A DNA stretch of 10,070 nt from DASTOB01 sp035720425 (GTDB lineage: Bacteria > Chloroflexota > Limnocylindria > Limnocylindrales > CSP1-4). This document shows positions 1 through 7,129 of this stretch, piece after piece (within the stretch, counting starts at the first letter, position 1; each line of letters begins with the position of its first letter). Position numbers and translations under genes: made by a program. The stretch is from assembly GCA_035720425.1 (NCBI GenBank), contig DASTOB010000205.1, forward strand, positions 1 through 10,070. Reading direction: 5' to 3'. Below the pieces are notes generated by a model. That model was given only the letters and a program-made list of their open reading frames with translations. It was not told the origin of the DNA and made no database searches.

Positions 1-1469
1 CGGCCTGCCTGGCCCTCGATCGCCCCGACACCGAACGGCACCCACTTCGACGGATCCTGGAGTCGATGGGCCTCCGTGTTGCCACGAGCGTGAACCTCCG
101 AGAACCCCTGCGGCTCGATCCACATCCGCTCGCCCTCGAGCAGGCCGAGCACGCCGGATTGCCCCGGCTCCGGCCGCTCGCTTGCGCAATAGACACAGGC
201 GGCCTTGTCGTGCGGGCGGTACGTCTCCGGCTCCTCGTAGGTCGTGATGTAACCCTCGTAGTTGCGCAGCACGACCTTGTGGTCCGAGTAGCTGATCAGG
301 TAGTTCGGCATGACCGGGATCTTGCCGCCGCCGCCCGGAGCGTCGATCACGTAGGTCGGGACTGCATACCCGGAGGTGTGGCCGCGCAGGCCCTCCATGA
401 TCTCGAGCCCCTTGCCAATCGGGGTCCGGAAGTGCCCGGAACCCTCGACGAGGTCGCACTGGTACAGGTAGTACGGCCGGATCCGGTTCTCGACGAGCTT
501 GTGTACGAGCGCGCGCTGGATGTGGACGCAGTCGTTTACGCCGGCCAGCAGGACGCTCTGGTTGCCGACCGGGAGACCGGCCTTCGTCAGCTTGTCGACC
601 GCCCGCGACACCTCCGGCGTGATCTCGTTCGGGTGGTTGAAGTGGAGGTTGATCCAGAGCGGGTGGTACTGCTCGAGCATCGCGCACAGCTCGTCGTCGA
701 TGCGCTGGGGCAGGAACACCGGGACCCGCGACCCGATGCGGATGATCTCGATGTGCGGGATCTCGCGCAGGCCGCGCAGGATCGACTCGAACAGCTTCGG
801 CGCGAGGGTCAGGCCGTCCCCGCCGCTGATCAGCACGTCGCGGACCTGCGGGGTGCGCCGGAGGTAGTCCAGCTGCGCCTCGTGCTCGCGGCGGTTGAAG
901 TTCTGGGTGGGATCCCCCACGATCCGCGACCGCGTGCAATAGCGGCAATAGCTTGCGCACTGCGTCGTCACGAGCATGAGCACCCGGTCCGGGTAGCGAT
1001 GGACGAGCCCGGGAACCGGCGAGTGGCGATCCTCGGCGAGGCTGTCCTCCATCATCGCGGTGAACGCCTGCTGCTCGCGCCCGAGCGGGATCACCTGGCG
1101 GCGGATCGGGTCGGTGGGATCCGCCGGGTCGATGAGGCTGATGAAGTACGGCGTGACGTCGACGCGGAACTTGTCGGGCGCCGACAGGCCCTCGCGCTCC
1201 TCGTCGGTCAGATCGAGGATCCGCTCGATCTCCTCGAGATCGTTGACGCGATTGGACAGCTGCCAGCGCCAGTCGTTCCACTTGTCGTCCGGGACGTCCT
1301 CCCAGATCGGCGCCCGCCGGCTCACCGACGGGCGGCCGTCCGGCCCGAGTGCTCGGGCGGGGTCGCGCCGGTTCACGAACGGGCCGTCAGCCGCGACCAC
1401 GGCCGACTCGGCCGCGCGTCCGCTCGCCTGTCGGGACTCGTTGGCGTCCACCGCGTTCTCCTGGCTCAT
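1..1469 (-). CDS. kamA: Lysine 2,3-aminomutase, radical SAM/PLP enzyme (3' end beyond the left edge)
   Basis: The enzyme converts L-lysine to L-beta-lysine using an iron-sulfur cluster, S-adenosylmethionine and PLP. The visible 489 residues contain the radical-SAM motif CASYCRYC at 171-178, followed by TRSR. They also contain SGGDGL at 215-220, YYLYQCD ending at Asp339, and DAPGGGGK with Asp376 and Lys383. The spacing Asp-37-Asp-7-Lys is the same as Asp293, Asp330 and PLP-Lys337 of the Clostridium subterminale enzyme. Retention of both aspartates favours lysine over glutamate as substrate. Cys314 matches the zinc ligand Cys268, and a CVYC motif at 425-428 lies near the other zinc ligands. Relative to the 416-residue clostridial enzyme there are about 46 extra N-terminal residues and at least 27 extra C-terminal ones. 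The ATG at 1469 was chosen because it follows a plausible promoter, but its ribosome site (GGTGGG directly before it) is poor. The product could feed N-acetyl-beta-lysine osmolyte synthesis (AblA/AblB) or lysine fermentation; the downstream partner lies outside the window. Confidence 0.93.
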   Translation of the reverse strand, partial: MSQENAVDANESRQASGRAAESAVVAADGPFVNRRDPARALGPDGRPSVSRRAPIWEDVPDDKWNDWRWQLSNRVNDLEEIERILDLTDEEREGLSAPDKFRVDVTPYFISLIDPADPTDPIRRQVIPLGREQQAFTAMMEDSLAEDRHSPVPGLVHRYPDRVLMLVTTQCASYCRYCTRSRIVGDPTQNFNRREHEAQLDYLRRTPQVRDVLISGGDGLTLAPKLFESILRGLREIPHIEIIRIGSRVPVFLPQRIDDELCAMLEQYHPLWINLHFNHPNEITPEVSRAVDKLTKAGLPVGNQSVLLAGVNDCVHIQRALVHKLVENRIRPYYLYQCDLVEGSGHFRTPIGKGLEIMEGLRGHTSGYAVPTYVIDAPGGGGKIPVMPNYLISYSDHKVVLRNYEGYITTYEEPETYRPHDKAACVYCASERPEPGQSGVLGLLEGERMWIEPQGFSEVHARGNTEAHRLQDPSKWVPFGVGAIEGQAG

Positions 1470-1531
1470 CCCACCGTTCCGTGCGCCACGCGCACGCCGC
1501 AACGCATAAAGTCTATGCAGACTGAATACGG

Positions 1532-1561
1532 ATCATAGCCCGCCGAACGCCCAACGGTCCA
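1532..1561 (-). promoter_or_regulatory. Candidate sigma-70-type promoter of kamA
   Basis: Reading the minus strand, TATGAT (plus positions 1532-1537, five of six consensus bases) lies 18 bases after TGGACC (1556-1561, four of six). The expected start of transcription is near 1525, giving a leader of about 55 bases to the ATG at 1469. The leader holds a short inverted repeat, GCATA-aagtc-TATGC, at 1504-1518. It could be a small hairpin or an operator, but five-base arms are weak evidence. Confidence 0.4.
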
Positions 1562-1620
1562 CGGCCGAAGGTCCCATCAACCGCGTCGCGCGCCACGTCA
1601 TGGCCCTGCCGACCCGTTGG

Positions 1621-1941
1621 CTACTCCCCGATTACCGACCAGAGAAAGCCCATCATGATGAAGAACCCGCTGAACAGGGCGATCAGGCCGAGGCCGCCGT
1701 ACGGCGAGTTGGCGCCCTCGTGCGGGACGAGCTGAAGGCCGATCCCGAACACGACCGCCCAGGCCAGGAACAACGCGCCGAACAGCCACTTTCCGTTCGG
1801 GCCCGTGATCCGGCGAACCCAGCCGGTGGGACCCTCGGCGCTCATGGCCGCCTTGAGGATGATGAGGATCATCACCGTCACGATGCCGGCCGATGCCCAG
1901 AATTCGGGGATGTGCGTGAACGGGAGCTGGAAGAGCTCCAC
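1621..1941 (-). CDS. Small three-helix membrane protein, function unknown
   Basis: This 106-residue protein is not one I recognise. It has three likely membrane helices, at about 13-33, 52-72 and 82-104. Between the first two is a short polar stretch with the sequence GWVRRITGPNGKW. It has no cysteines, no signal-peptide cleavage site and no catalytic motif. The GTG start at 1939-1941 is supported by a good ribosome site (GGAGG, five bases upstream) and by an extended -10 element further up. It lies upstream of kamA on the same strand with a 151-base gap and is divergent from the MMPL exporter. kamA appears to have its own promoter, so a shared transcript is possible but not required. The smooth hydrophobic pattern and the ribosome site make it a real gene rather than a chance frame. 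Confidence 0.8.
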   Translation of the reverse strand: MELFQLPFTHIPEFWASAGIVTVMILIILKAAMSAEGPTGWVRRITGPNGKWLFGALFLAWAVVFGIGLQLVPHEGANSPYGGLGLIALFSGFFIMMGFLWSVIGE

Positions 1942-1946
1942 CGGAT

Positions 1947-1951
1947 CCTCC
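1947..1951 (-). promoter_or_regulatory. Ribosome binding site fixing the GTG start of the small membrane protein
   Basis: On the minus strand GGAGG stands five bases before the GTG at 1939-1941. It decides in favour of this start, since there is no ATG nearby in frame. Confidence 0.7.
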
Positions 1952-1985
1952 GTTGAGCGCGGGGGTGGTCTGGTCGTCCGCCGAG

Positions 1986-1994
1986 ATCCTAGCA
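1986..1994 (-). promoter_or_regulatory. Candidate extended -10 promoter of the small membrane protein gene
   Basis: The minus strand reads TGCTAGGAT, an extended -10 element (TG, one base, then TAGGAT). Transcription would begin near 1979, giving a leader of just under 40 bases before the GTG. I see no convincing -35 hexamer at the usual distance, which is tolerated when the TG extension is present. Confidence 0.4.
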
Positions 1995-2067
1995 GAGCCC
2001 GCCGCGCGCGATGGCCGTCCCGGTGTCACGATGCGTCGCGCATGACAGGCATCCGGCGGCGCGCGGC

Positions 2068-4344
2068 GTGACCGTCTTCGAGCGGCTCGGCCGGTTCGCT
2101 GCCCGCCGCCGCTGGACGATCGTCGCGACATGGGCCATCGCCCTCGTCGTAGCCGCGCCGTTCGCGCCGCGCGTCGTGGACGTCCTCCGGTCCGGCGGCT
2201 TCACGCTCGACGACCTCGAATCGGCGCGCGCCCGCCTGCTCCTCGAAGCGGAGCTCGACCTCCCGCCATCGGCCCTCGTCATCGTGCTCGAGAGCGAGCG
2301 CGAGGACGCCCCGGTCGGATCGGCCGCCTTCGAGGCAGCCGCCGCGGAGGTCGTGCGCGACGTCGCCGGCGCGCCACACGTCGTCGGGATCGCGTCGCAC
2401 CTGCTCGCCCCGCGGCAGGTGTCGGCCGATCGGATGACGGCCTACGACATCGTCTTCCTCGACCTGCCGCCGGACGATTCCCCGGAGGGCCTGCCGATCG
2501 TCGAGGATCGGCTGCGCGACGTCGACGGGGTCCGCGTCGCGCTCGCCGGCGGGCCGGCGTTCTACGGCGACGTCCAGGCGGTCTCGGAGTCCGACCTCCG
2601 CCGGGCGGAGCTCATCTCCCTTCCGCTCGCCGCGATCGCGCTCCTGTTCGTGTTCGGCTCCGTCGTGTCGGCCGCCGTCCCGCTTGCGGTCGGTGGCACG
2701 GCGGTGGTCATCGCGCTGGCGACGATCTACGGCATCGCGTCGGCCACGCCGATGAGCATCTTCGTGCTCAACCTCGCGACGCTGCTGGGCCTCGGCCTCG
2801 GGGTCGACTACTCCCTGCTCATGACGAGCCGCTTCCGCGAGGAGCTCGCGTCGCGGCGCGGGCCGGACCGGGTGGCCGACGCCGTCCGGATCACGACCGC
2901 GACCGCCGGACGGGCCGTGTTCTTCAGCGGCCTGACCGTCCTGCTCGGACTGCTCGGCCTCATCCTGTTCGAGTTTCGCATCCTGCGCTCGGTCGGGATC
3001 GCCGGGGCAGTCGTCGTCGCCCTCGCCGTATCGGCCGCCCTGACCCTGCAGCCCGCGATCCTCGCCATCGTCGGCGGGCGGCTCGATGCGCTCCGGGTCC
3101 GCCGAGTCGCGGTCGACGCGGACGGCGTCGGACCGTGGTCGCGCCTCGCGCGGCGGGTGATGCGCCGGCCGGTCGCCGTGCTCGTGCCGACGCTCGCGAT
3201 CATGCTCGTGCTCGGCGCCCCGTTCCTCCACGTCCGGTTCAACGCGCCGGACGCGACGATCCTCCCGGCCAGCGTGCCGTCGCGACAGTCCTATGACACT
3301 CTCGCCCGCGAGTTCGGCGAGGGCGAGTTCGCGCCGCTCATCCTCGCCATCCGGACGCCCGGCCCGGTGACGGACCCGGCGAACATCGCGGCGCTGTACG
3401 ACTACTCGCGCCGCCTCGCCGCGGACCCGCGGATCACCCGCGTCCAGTCGCTCGTCGACGTCGATCCGCGGCTCACCCTCGCCCACTACCAGCTGCTCTA
3501 CGCCGATCCGCTCGGGCCGCGGGATCGGTTCGTCGCCGAGGCGCTCGCGGCATCGACACGCGGCGACCTCACCGCGGTCACGCTGTTCACGCCCTATGGG
3601 CCGAACCGCGACGAGGCGCGGGCGCTCGTGTCCGACCTGCGACGGGCCGACGGTCCGCTCGCGCCTCCTGCCGGCGCGACCGTGCTCGTCGGCGGCGGGG
3701 CGGCCGACGTGACCGACGTCGTCGCCCGCATCGCGGCCGACTTCCCGCGCACGGCCGCGTTCATCGTCGTGTCCACGTACCTCGTCCTGTTCGTGCTGCT
3801 CCGATCCCTGGTGCTGCCGCTCAAGGCGCTGGTCATGAACACGCTGTCGATCACGGCCTCGTTCGGCGCCCTCGTGTGGATCTTCCAGGACGGCAACCTG
3901 TCGGCCGTGCTCGGGTTCCAGCCGCTCGGCTTCGTCGAGACGACCCAGCCGGTGATCCTGTTCTGCGTCCTGTTCGGCCTGTCGATGGACTACGAGGTCT
4001 TCCTGCTGTCGCGGATGAAAGAGGTCTATGACCGGACCGGCGACAACCGCGAGGCGGTCGCCCGCGGCCTCGAGCGGAGCGGGCGGATCGTGACCTCGGC
4101 CGCGCTCATCGTCGTCCTCGTGGCGGGGTCGTTCGCCTTCGCCGACATCGTCCTCATCAAGGCGCTCGGCGTGGGGATGGCGATCGCGATCGCCCTCGAC
4201 GCGACCGTCGTCCGGGCGCTCCTCGTCCCGGCGACGATGCGCCTGCTCGGCGACTGGAACTGGTGGATGCCGGCCCGGCTCGAGCGCGTGCTCCGGGGGC
4301 GGCTACCGGCACCGGAGGCCGAGGTGGAGGCGGCGTTCCGATGA
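2068..4344 (+). CDS. MMPL/RND-family membrane exporter with 12 helices
   Basis: This 758-residue protein has the duplicated layout of MMPL transporters, proton-driven exporters that often carry lipids or other hydrophobic compounds. Helix 1 lies at about 16-33, followed by an exported domain to about 180. Helices 2-6 follow (about 182-335), then helix 7 (about 369-388), a second exported domain to about 560, and helices 8-12 to about 735. The proton-relay Asp-Tyr pairs are present in both halves: GLGVDYSLLMTSR with Asp247-Tyr248, and GLSMDYEVFLLSR with Asp641-Tyr642. These correspond to Asp256-Tyr257 and Asp645-Tyr646 of mycobacterial MmpL3. I chose the GTG at 2068 (product starts VFERLGRF after the initiator and one Thr). 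The frame stays open to an ATG at 2011, but the extra 19 residues are unlike family N-termini, and neither start has a strong ribosome site. The stop overlaps the start of the next gene, so the two are co-translated. The cargo is unknown. Confidence 0.92.
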   Translation: MTVFERLGRFAARRRWTIVATWAIALVVAAPFAPRVVDVLRSGGFTLDDLESARARLLLEAELDLPPSALVIVLESEREDAPVGSAAFEAAAAEVVRDVAGAPHVVGIASHLLAPRQVSADRMTAYDIVFLDLPPDDSPEGLPIVEDRLRDVDGVRVALAGGPAFYGDVQAVSESDLRRAELISLPLAAIALLFVFGSVVSAAVPLAVGGTAVVIALATIYGIASATPMSIFVLNLATLLGLGLGVDYSLLMTSRFREELASRRGPDRVADAVRITTATAGRAVFFSGLTVLLGLLGLILFEFRILRSVGIAGAVVVALAVSAALTLQPAILAIVGGRLDALRVRRVAVDADGVGPWSRLARRVMRRPVAVLVPTLAIMLVLGAPFLHVRFNAPDATILPASVPSRQSYDTLAREFGEGEFAPLILAIRTPGPVTDPANIAALYDYSRRLAADPRITRVQSLVDVDPRLTLAHYQLLYADPLGPRDRFVAEALAASTRGDLTAVTLFTPYGPNRDEARALVSDLRRADGPLAPPAGATVLVGGGAADVTDVVARIAADFPRTAAFIVVSTYLVLFVLLRSLVLPLKALVMNTLSITASFGALVWIFQDGNLSAVLGFQPLGFVETTQPVILFCVLFGLSMDYEVFLLSRMKEVYDRTGDNREAVARGLERSGRIVTSAALIVVLVAGSFAFADIVLIKALGVGMAIAIALDATVVRALLVPATMRLLGDWNWWMPARLERVLRGRLPAPEAEVEAAFR
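4326..4330 (+). promoter_or_regulatory. Ribosome binding site for the lipoprotein gene inside the exporter gene's end
   Basis: GGAGG stands ten bases before the ATG at 4341, within the last codons of the exporter gene. With the ATGA overlap this supports translational coupling. It also favours the ATG at 4341 over an in-frame ATG at 4263. Confidence 0.6.
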
Positions 4345-5528
4345 GCGCGTCGTTCGCGCCGCGCATTCTCGCGCAGACCCTCGCGACGGCGTTCGCCGCG
4401 CTCCTCGTCGCGGGCTGCTCCGGGGCGCCGATCCTGGCCAATCCGCCCGTCGTTCGGCCGACGCCGCCGGAGACCTCCCCGGCGCCCCCACGCCCGGCCG
4501 ACCCCGTTCCGATTGAGCTCCCGCGCGACGACGGGCCGCACGATCGGCTGACCGAGTGGTGGTACTTCACCGGTCACCTCCGCGACGACGCCGGCGGGAG
4601 CTGGGGATTCGAGTACGTCGTCTTCCGCGCCGAGCGCGGCGCCTTCCCGGTGACCTGGGCGTCGCACCTCGCCCTGACCGACGAGACCGGCGGCCGATTC
4701 GGCTACGCGCAGCGGACGGAAATCGGGCCGCAGGTCGCCAGGGACGCCGGCGAGGGTGGCTTCAATCTCGCCGTCCAGGGCACGCCGGGCGGCGTCGGCA
4801 CGGACGAGTCGGCCTGGCGGATGGGCGGCACGGATACCGCGCGGCTCATCGCAACCGCCCGCGAGGACGAGGTCGCGGGCGCCATCCCGGAGGGCTTCGG
4901 GCTCGACCTCCTCCTGCGCACCGGCCGCCCGCCCGTCCTCCACGACGAGGACGGCTGGATCGACTTCGGGCCTGCCGGCGGCTCGTACTACTACTCGAGG
5001 ACGCGGATGTCGGCCGTCGGGGCCCTGACCGTCGGAGACGACCGACTCGAGGTCGAGGGAACCGCCTGGTTCGACCACCAGTGGGGCGACTTCATCTCGG
5101 TCGGTGGCGGTGGCTGGGACTGGTTCGCCGTCAACCTCGACGACGGCACGGATCTCACGCTGTCCCTCGTTCGCGACGCCGACGGTTCATACCCGCTTGT
5201 GTACGGCACGCTCGTCGAGGCGGACGGGTCCGCGCGCCACCTCGAGCGCGACGCGTTCTCGGTCGAGGTCACGGACCGCTGGACGAGCCCGCGGACCGGC
5301 GCGGACTACCCGGCCGGCTGGCGAATTACCGTTCCGTCGGAAACGCTCGAGATCGACTTGCGCCCGACCGTCGCGGACCAGGAGCTCGACACGCGCGCGT
5401 CGACCGGCGTCGTGTACTGGGAGGGGTCGCAGGTCGTGCGGGCGCGACGTGACGGCACGGCGCTCCGCGGAGACGCGTACGTCGAGCTGACCGGCTATGC
5501 GCCGGCGGGGCTTACCGCGGGAGATTAG
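4341..5528 (+). CDS. Lipoprotein with CrtC/AttH lipocalin-like domain
   Basis: This 395-residue protein begins with a lipoprotein signal peptide whose lipobox is LVAGC, with Cys26 as the lipidated residue. A proline-rich linker follows to about residue 60. The rest has the hallmarks of the carotenoid 1,2-hydratase (CrtC)/AttH family, a double lipocalin-like barrel. These are TEWWYFTGHL at 71-80, the block ending AWFDHQWGD at 242-250, WDWFAVNLDDGT at 259-270, and the closing stretch YWEGSQVV...GDAYVELTGYA at about 359-387. CrtC proteins hydrate carotenoid double bonds, while AttH-type relatives are poorly characterised and often sit beside export systems. A true carotenoid hydratase is possible, but no carotenoid genes are present here. 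The ATGA overlap with the MMPL exporter (4341-4344) points to a joint task at the membrane's outer face, probably on a lipid or isoprenoid. The stop overlaps that of the convergent gene. Confidence 0.88.
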   Translation: MSASFAPRILAQTLATAFAALLVAGCSGAPILANPPVVRPTPPETSPAPPRPADPVPIELPRDDGPHDRLTEWWYFTGHLRDDAGGSWGFEYVVFRAERGAFPVTWASHLALTDETGGRFGYAQRTEIGPQVARDAGEGGFNLAVQGTPGGVGTDESAWRMGGTDTARLIATAREDEVAGAIPEGFGLDLLLRTGRPPVLHDEDGWIDFGPAGGSYYYSRTRMSAVGALTVGDDRLEVEGTAWFDHQWGDFISVGGGGWDWFAVNLDDGTDLTLSLVRDADGSYPLVYGTLVEADGSARHLERDAFSVEVTDRWTSPRTGADYPAGWRITVPSETLEIDLRPTVADQELDTRASTGVVYWEGSQVVRARRDGTALRGDAYVELTGYAPAGLTAGD

Positions 5529-6400
5529 GGGGCCGACGCCTCCGAGGCGGCGTCGTCCGGAGCGCCGTCGGGTGCGTCCGCCGGGGGCGCGAGATCCGGC
5601 AGGGGCACGACGGGCAGCTCGATCCCGGCGACCCCGGCGAGGTCCCGGCTGGCGGCGTCGAGGGGCGCGAGGCCGGCGAGGACGACGAGCATCCGCTCGG
5701 CCGCCGCGCGGTAGGCGGGCTCGCTGCCGAGCGACTTCGCCAGCCCATCGCGCGCGGTGGCACGGATGTCGGCGTACAGGGCGGACAGGCCGGCCGACAC
5801 GTATGCGGCGTCGTCCCAGCGGCCGAGTCGGTCGGCTGCCCCAGCGGCGTAGGCGGCATCGGCCGTCATCGATCGAAGGACCTCGGCCACGACGCCGGTG
5901 TCGACGGTGGCTTCGGCGAGCGCGGCCTGGAGGACGGGAATGCCGGCCGCGATGCGGACGTTCATCTCGGCGGTCCGCGCGAGGGCCGACACCGAGGCCG
6001 GCGGGATGGCCGGCACGACCGGGGCGGCCGACGGGAGCGGGGCGACCGATGCGACGGGCGCCGGCTCGGCGATCGCGCTGGCGACCGGCTGGGCAGGCGC
6101 GAGGGCCTCGGGCCGGACCGCGGCAAGACCCAGGTTGAGGGACACGAGCACGAACGCGCTCGCCACGAGGAGACCGCCGGCGATGCCGCCGGCAACGAAC
6201 ACGACGGCCCGCCGGACCTGGACGCCGAGCAGGAGCCGCGTGCCGCAACCAGGGCAGCGGCGAGCCCCGACCGCCAGCGGGCGGGCGCACGCCGGGCAGT
6301 TGAAGATGTCGCTGTCGTCGCCGATCGGCAGGGGCTCCGGCAGTGCCTCCTGCGTCCCGCGTCGGGCTCCGCCGCGTCCCCGGAGGACGTTGATCGTCAT
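5525..6400 (-). CDS. Zinc-ribbon, single-helix protein with exported domain, function unknown
   Basis: This 291-residue protein has four parts. The first is a polar, cytoplasmic N-terminus. The second is a four-cysteine zinc ribbon at 35-52 (CPAC, ten residues, then CPGC). The third is one hydrophobic helix at about 65-90. The fourth is an alanine/proline-rich stretch to about 135, followed by a mostly helical, alanine-rich region and an acidic, proline-rich tail. The arrangement predicts a cytoplasmic metal-bound knob and an extracytoplasmic helical domain, as in many uncharacterised zinc-ribbon membrane proteins. No catalytic motif is visible. The ATG at 6400 follows GGGAG by ten bases. The frame stays open upstream to 6880, but that stretch is antisense to the Rrf2 gene and looks non-protein-like. 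The gene is divergent from the rrf2 gene and convergent with the lipoprotein gene, overlapping it by four bases. Confidence 0.8.
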   Translation of the reverse strand: MTINVLRGRGGARRGTQEALPEPLPIGDDSDIFNCPACARPLAVGARRCPGCGTRLLLGVQVRRAVVFVAGGIAGGLLVASAFVLVSLNLGLAAVRPEALAPAQPVASAIAEPAPVASVAPLPSAAPVVPAIPPASVSALARTAEMNVRIAAGIPVLQAALAEATVDTGVVAEVLRSMTADAAYAAGAADRLGRWDDAAYVSAGLSALYADIRATARDGLAKSLGSEPAYRAAAERMLVVLAGLAPLDAASRDLAGVAGIELPVVPLPDLAPPADAPDGAPDDAASEASAP

Positions 6401-6535
6401 GTCGTGCCAGCTCCCGGCGCCCCACTCGATGCCGACTTCATGCCGGTGCCGAAAGCGCCCGTCGAGTCTGGCCGATCGAGGCGCCGGGAACGAGCGGGAC
6501 GATGGTCCTGCGGTTCGGTGGTACCGTCCCCGGCG
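6401..6535. other. Divergent intergenic region between the zinc-ribbon gene and the Rrf2 gene
   Basis: These 135 bases must hold promoters for both directions. I see the GGGAG ribosome site of the minus-strand gene (plus positions 6411-6415) and no clean -10/-35 pair. The inverted repeat GGGACG (6496-6501) / CGTCCC (6525-6530) lies just before the rrf2 start and could be part of an autoregulatory site. Six-base arms separated by 23 bases are weak evidence. Confidence 0.3.
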
Positions 6536-6991
6536 ATGCGACTCGAATTGACCCGCCGCGGAGACTACGCCGTACGCGCGATGCTCGCCCTCGCGTCGGT
6601 CGACGGCGGCACCGCCCCGCCCAGCGTTCCGCTGAGCGCTCGGCGCATCGCGGAGCAGATGGCGATTCCGGAGCGCTTCCTTCCGCACGTCCTGCGCGAC
6701 CTCGTCCGTGCCGGACTCGTCGAGGCGCGGACGGGTCGAACCGGCGGCTACCGCCTGGCCAGGCCGGCCGACACGATCGCCCTGCTCGACGTTGTCGAGG
6801 CGGCCGAAGGGGAGGCCGAACCGGCGCGCTGCGTGTTGCGCGGGGGTCCATGCCGGCCAGACGGCCGCTGCGCCGTGCACGACGTGTTCGCCGGTGCGCG
6901 GGAAGCCGTTCGCGCGCGCCTCGCGGATACGACGCTCGCCGACGTCCCGTTGACCGCGGCCTCATTCCTCGCCGAGCCGCCTCCGCGCTGA
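6536..6991 (+). CDS. Rrf2-family transcriptional regulator with probable Fe-S cluster
   Basis: This 151-residue protein is a winged-helix repressor or activator of the Rrf2 family (IscR, NsrR, RirA). The N-terminus MRLELTRRGDYAVRAMLALA is the family signature. The helix-turn-helix lies at about 34-60 (SARRIAEQMAIPERFLPHVL). The wing reads RTGRTGGYRLARP (65-77). Three cysteines at 99, 106 and 112 (spacing C-x6-C-x5-C) sit where members bind an iron-sulfur cluster, so sensing of NO, iron or redox state is likely. The ATG at 6536 starts exactly at the family N-terminus. No ribosome site precedes it, so a leaderless or weakly initiated message is possible. nirK follows on the same strand after 138 bases, which makes it the most likely target and favours an NsrR-like, NO-sensing role. 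Calling it NsrR itself would go beyond the sequence. Confidence 0.93.
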   Translation: MRLELTRRGDYAVRAMLALASVDGGTAPPSVPLSARRIAEQMAIPERFLPHVLRDLVRAGLVEARTGRTGGYRLARPADTIALLDVVEAAEGEAEPARCVLRGGPCRPDGRCAVHDVFAGAREAVRARLADTTLADVPLTAASFLAEPPPR

Positions 6992-7008
6992 ACGACGCGG
7001 GCCGAATG

Positions 7009-7030
7009 GACCGGCCGCAGCAGGCCGGTC
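7009..7030 (+). terminator. Perfect hairpin after the Rrf2 gene
   Basis: GACCGGCC (7009-7016), a six-base loop, and GGCCGGTC (7023-7030) form a perfect eight-pair stem 17 bases after the rrf2 stop. There is no T-run after it, so it is a terminator or attenuator candidate of the GC-rich kind. It separates rrf2 from the AT-rich nirK promoter region. Confidence 0.45.
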
Positions 7031-7055
7031 GGCAGGTGGCGCATCCGGCGCCGCC

Positions 7056-7086
7056 TATTCTAATATCCTCTCAGTAAGTGTTTATC
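7056..7086 (+). promoter_or_regulatory. AT-rich nirK promoter region with imperfect dyad (candidate Rrf2/NO-responsive operator)
   Basis: About 30 bases here are far more AT-rich than anything around them. Two -10-like hexamers are visible, TATTCT (7056-7061) and TAATAT (7061-7066), without a convincing -35. Overlapping them is an imperfect inverted repeat: AATATCCTCT (7062-7071), five bases, then AGTGTTTATC (7077-7086), with six of ten positions complementary. Its size suits a dimeric Rrf2 regulator overlapping the promoter, as expected of a repressor. The match to any published operator is not established. Confidence 0.4.
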
Positions 7087-7114
7087 TGTCCCGGCTTCCG
7101 ACCGGGCGCCCGCC

Positions 7115-7121
7115 GAGAGGA
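7115..7121 (+). promoter_or_regulatory. Ribosome binding site of nirK
   Basis: GAGAGGA stands eight bases before the ATG at 7130 and fixes this start. The start also gives a normal lipoprotein signal peptide. Confidence 0.6.
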
Positions 7122-7129
7122 CCCGACCG

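Noticed and set aside
66..1538. Open plus-strand frame of 490 codons antisense to kamA
   Set aside because: It mirrors the codon pattern of kamA in high-GC DNA, is rich in Arg, Asp and Val with no family signature, and the opposite strand encodes an unmistakable enzyme.
1551..1575. GGTCC repeated around the kamA promoter as a terminator stem
   Set aside because: The two copies are in direct rather than inverted orientation, so they cannot pair.
2011..2067. ATG at 2011 as start of the MMPL exporter
   Set aside because: It would add 19 residues unlike family N-termini, without a ribosome site. The GTG at 2068 begins the usual FERLGRF segment.
2026..3486. Open minus-strand frame of 486 codons inside the MMPL gene
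   Set aside because: The product is a low-complexity Arg/Asp/Glu-rich sequence typical of a shadow frame, and the plus strand shows a full exporter.
6401..6880. Upstream start (6880) for the zinc-ribbon gene
   Set aside because: The added region is antisense to the Rrf2 gene and has no protein-like character; the ATG at 6400 has a ribosome site.
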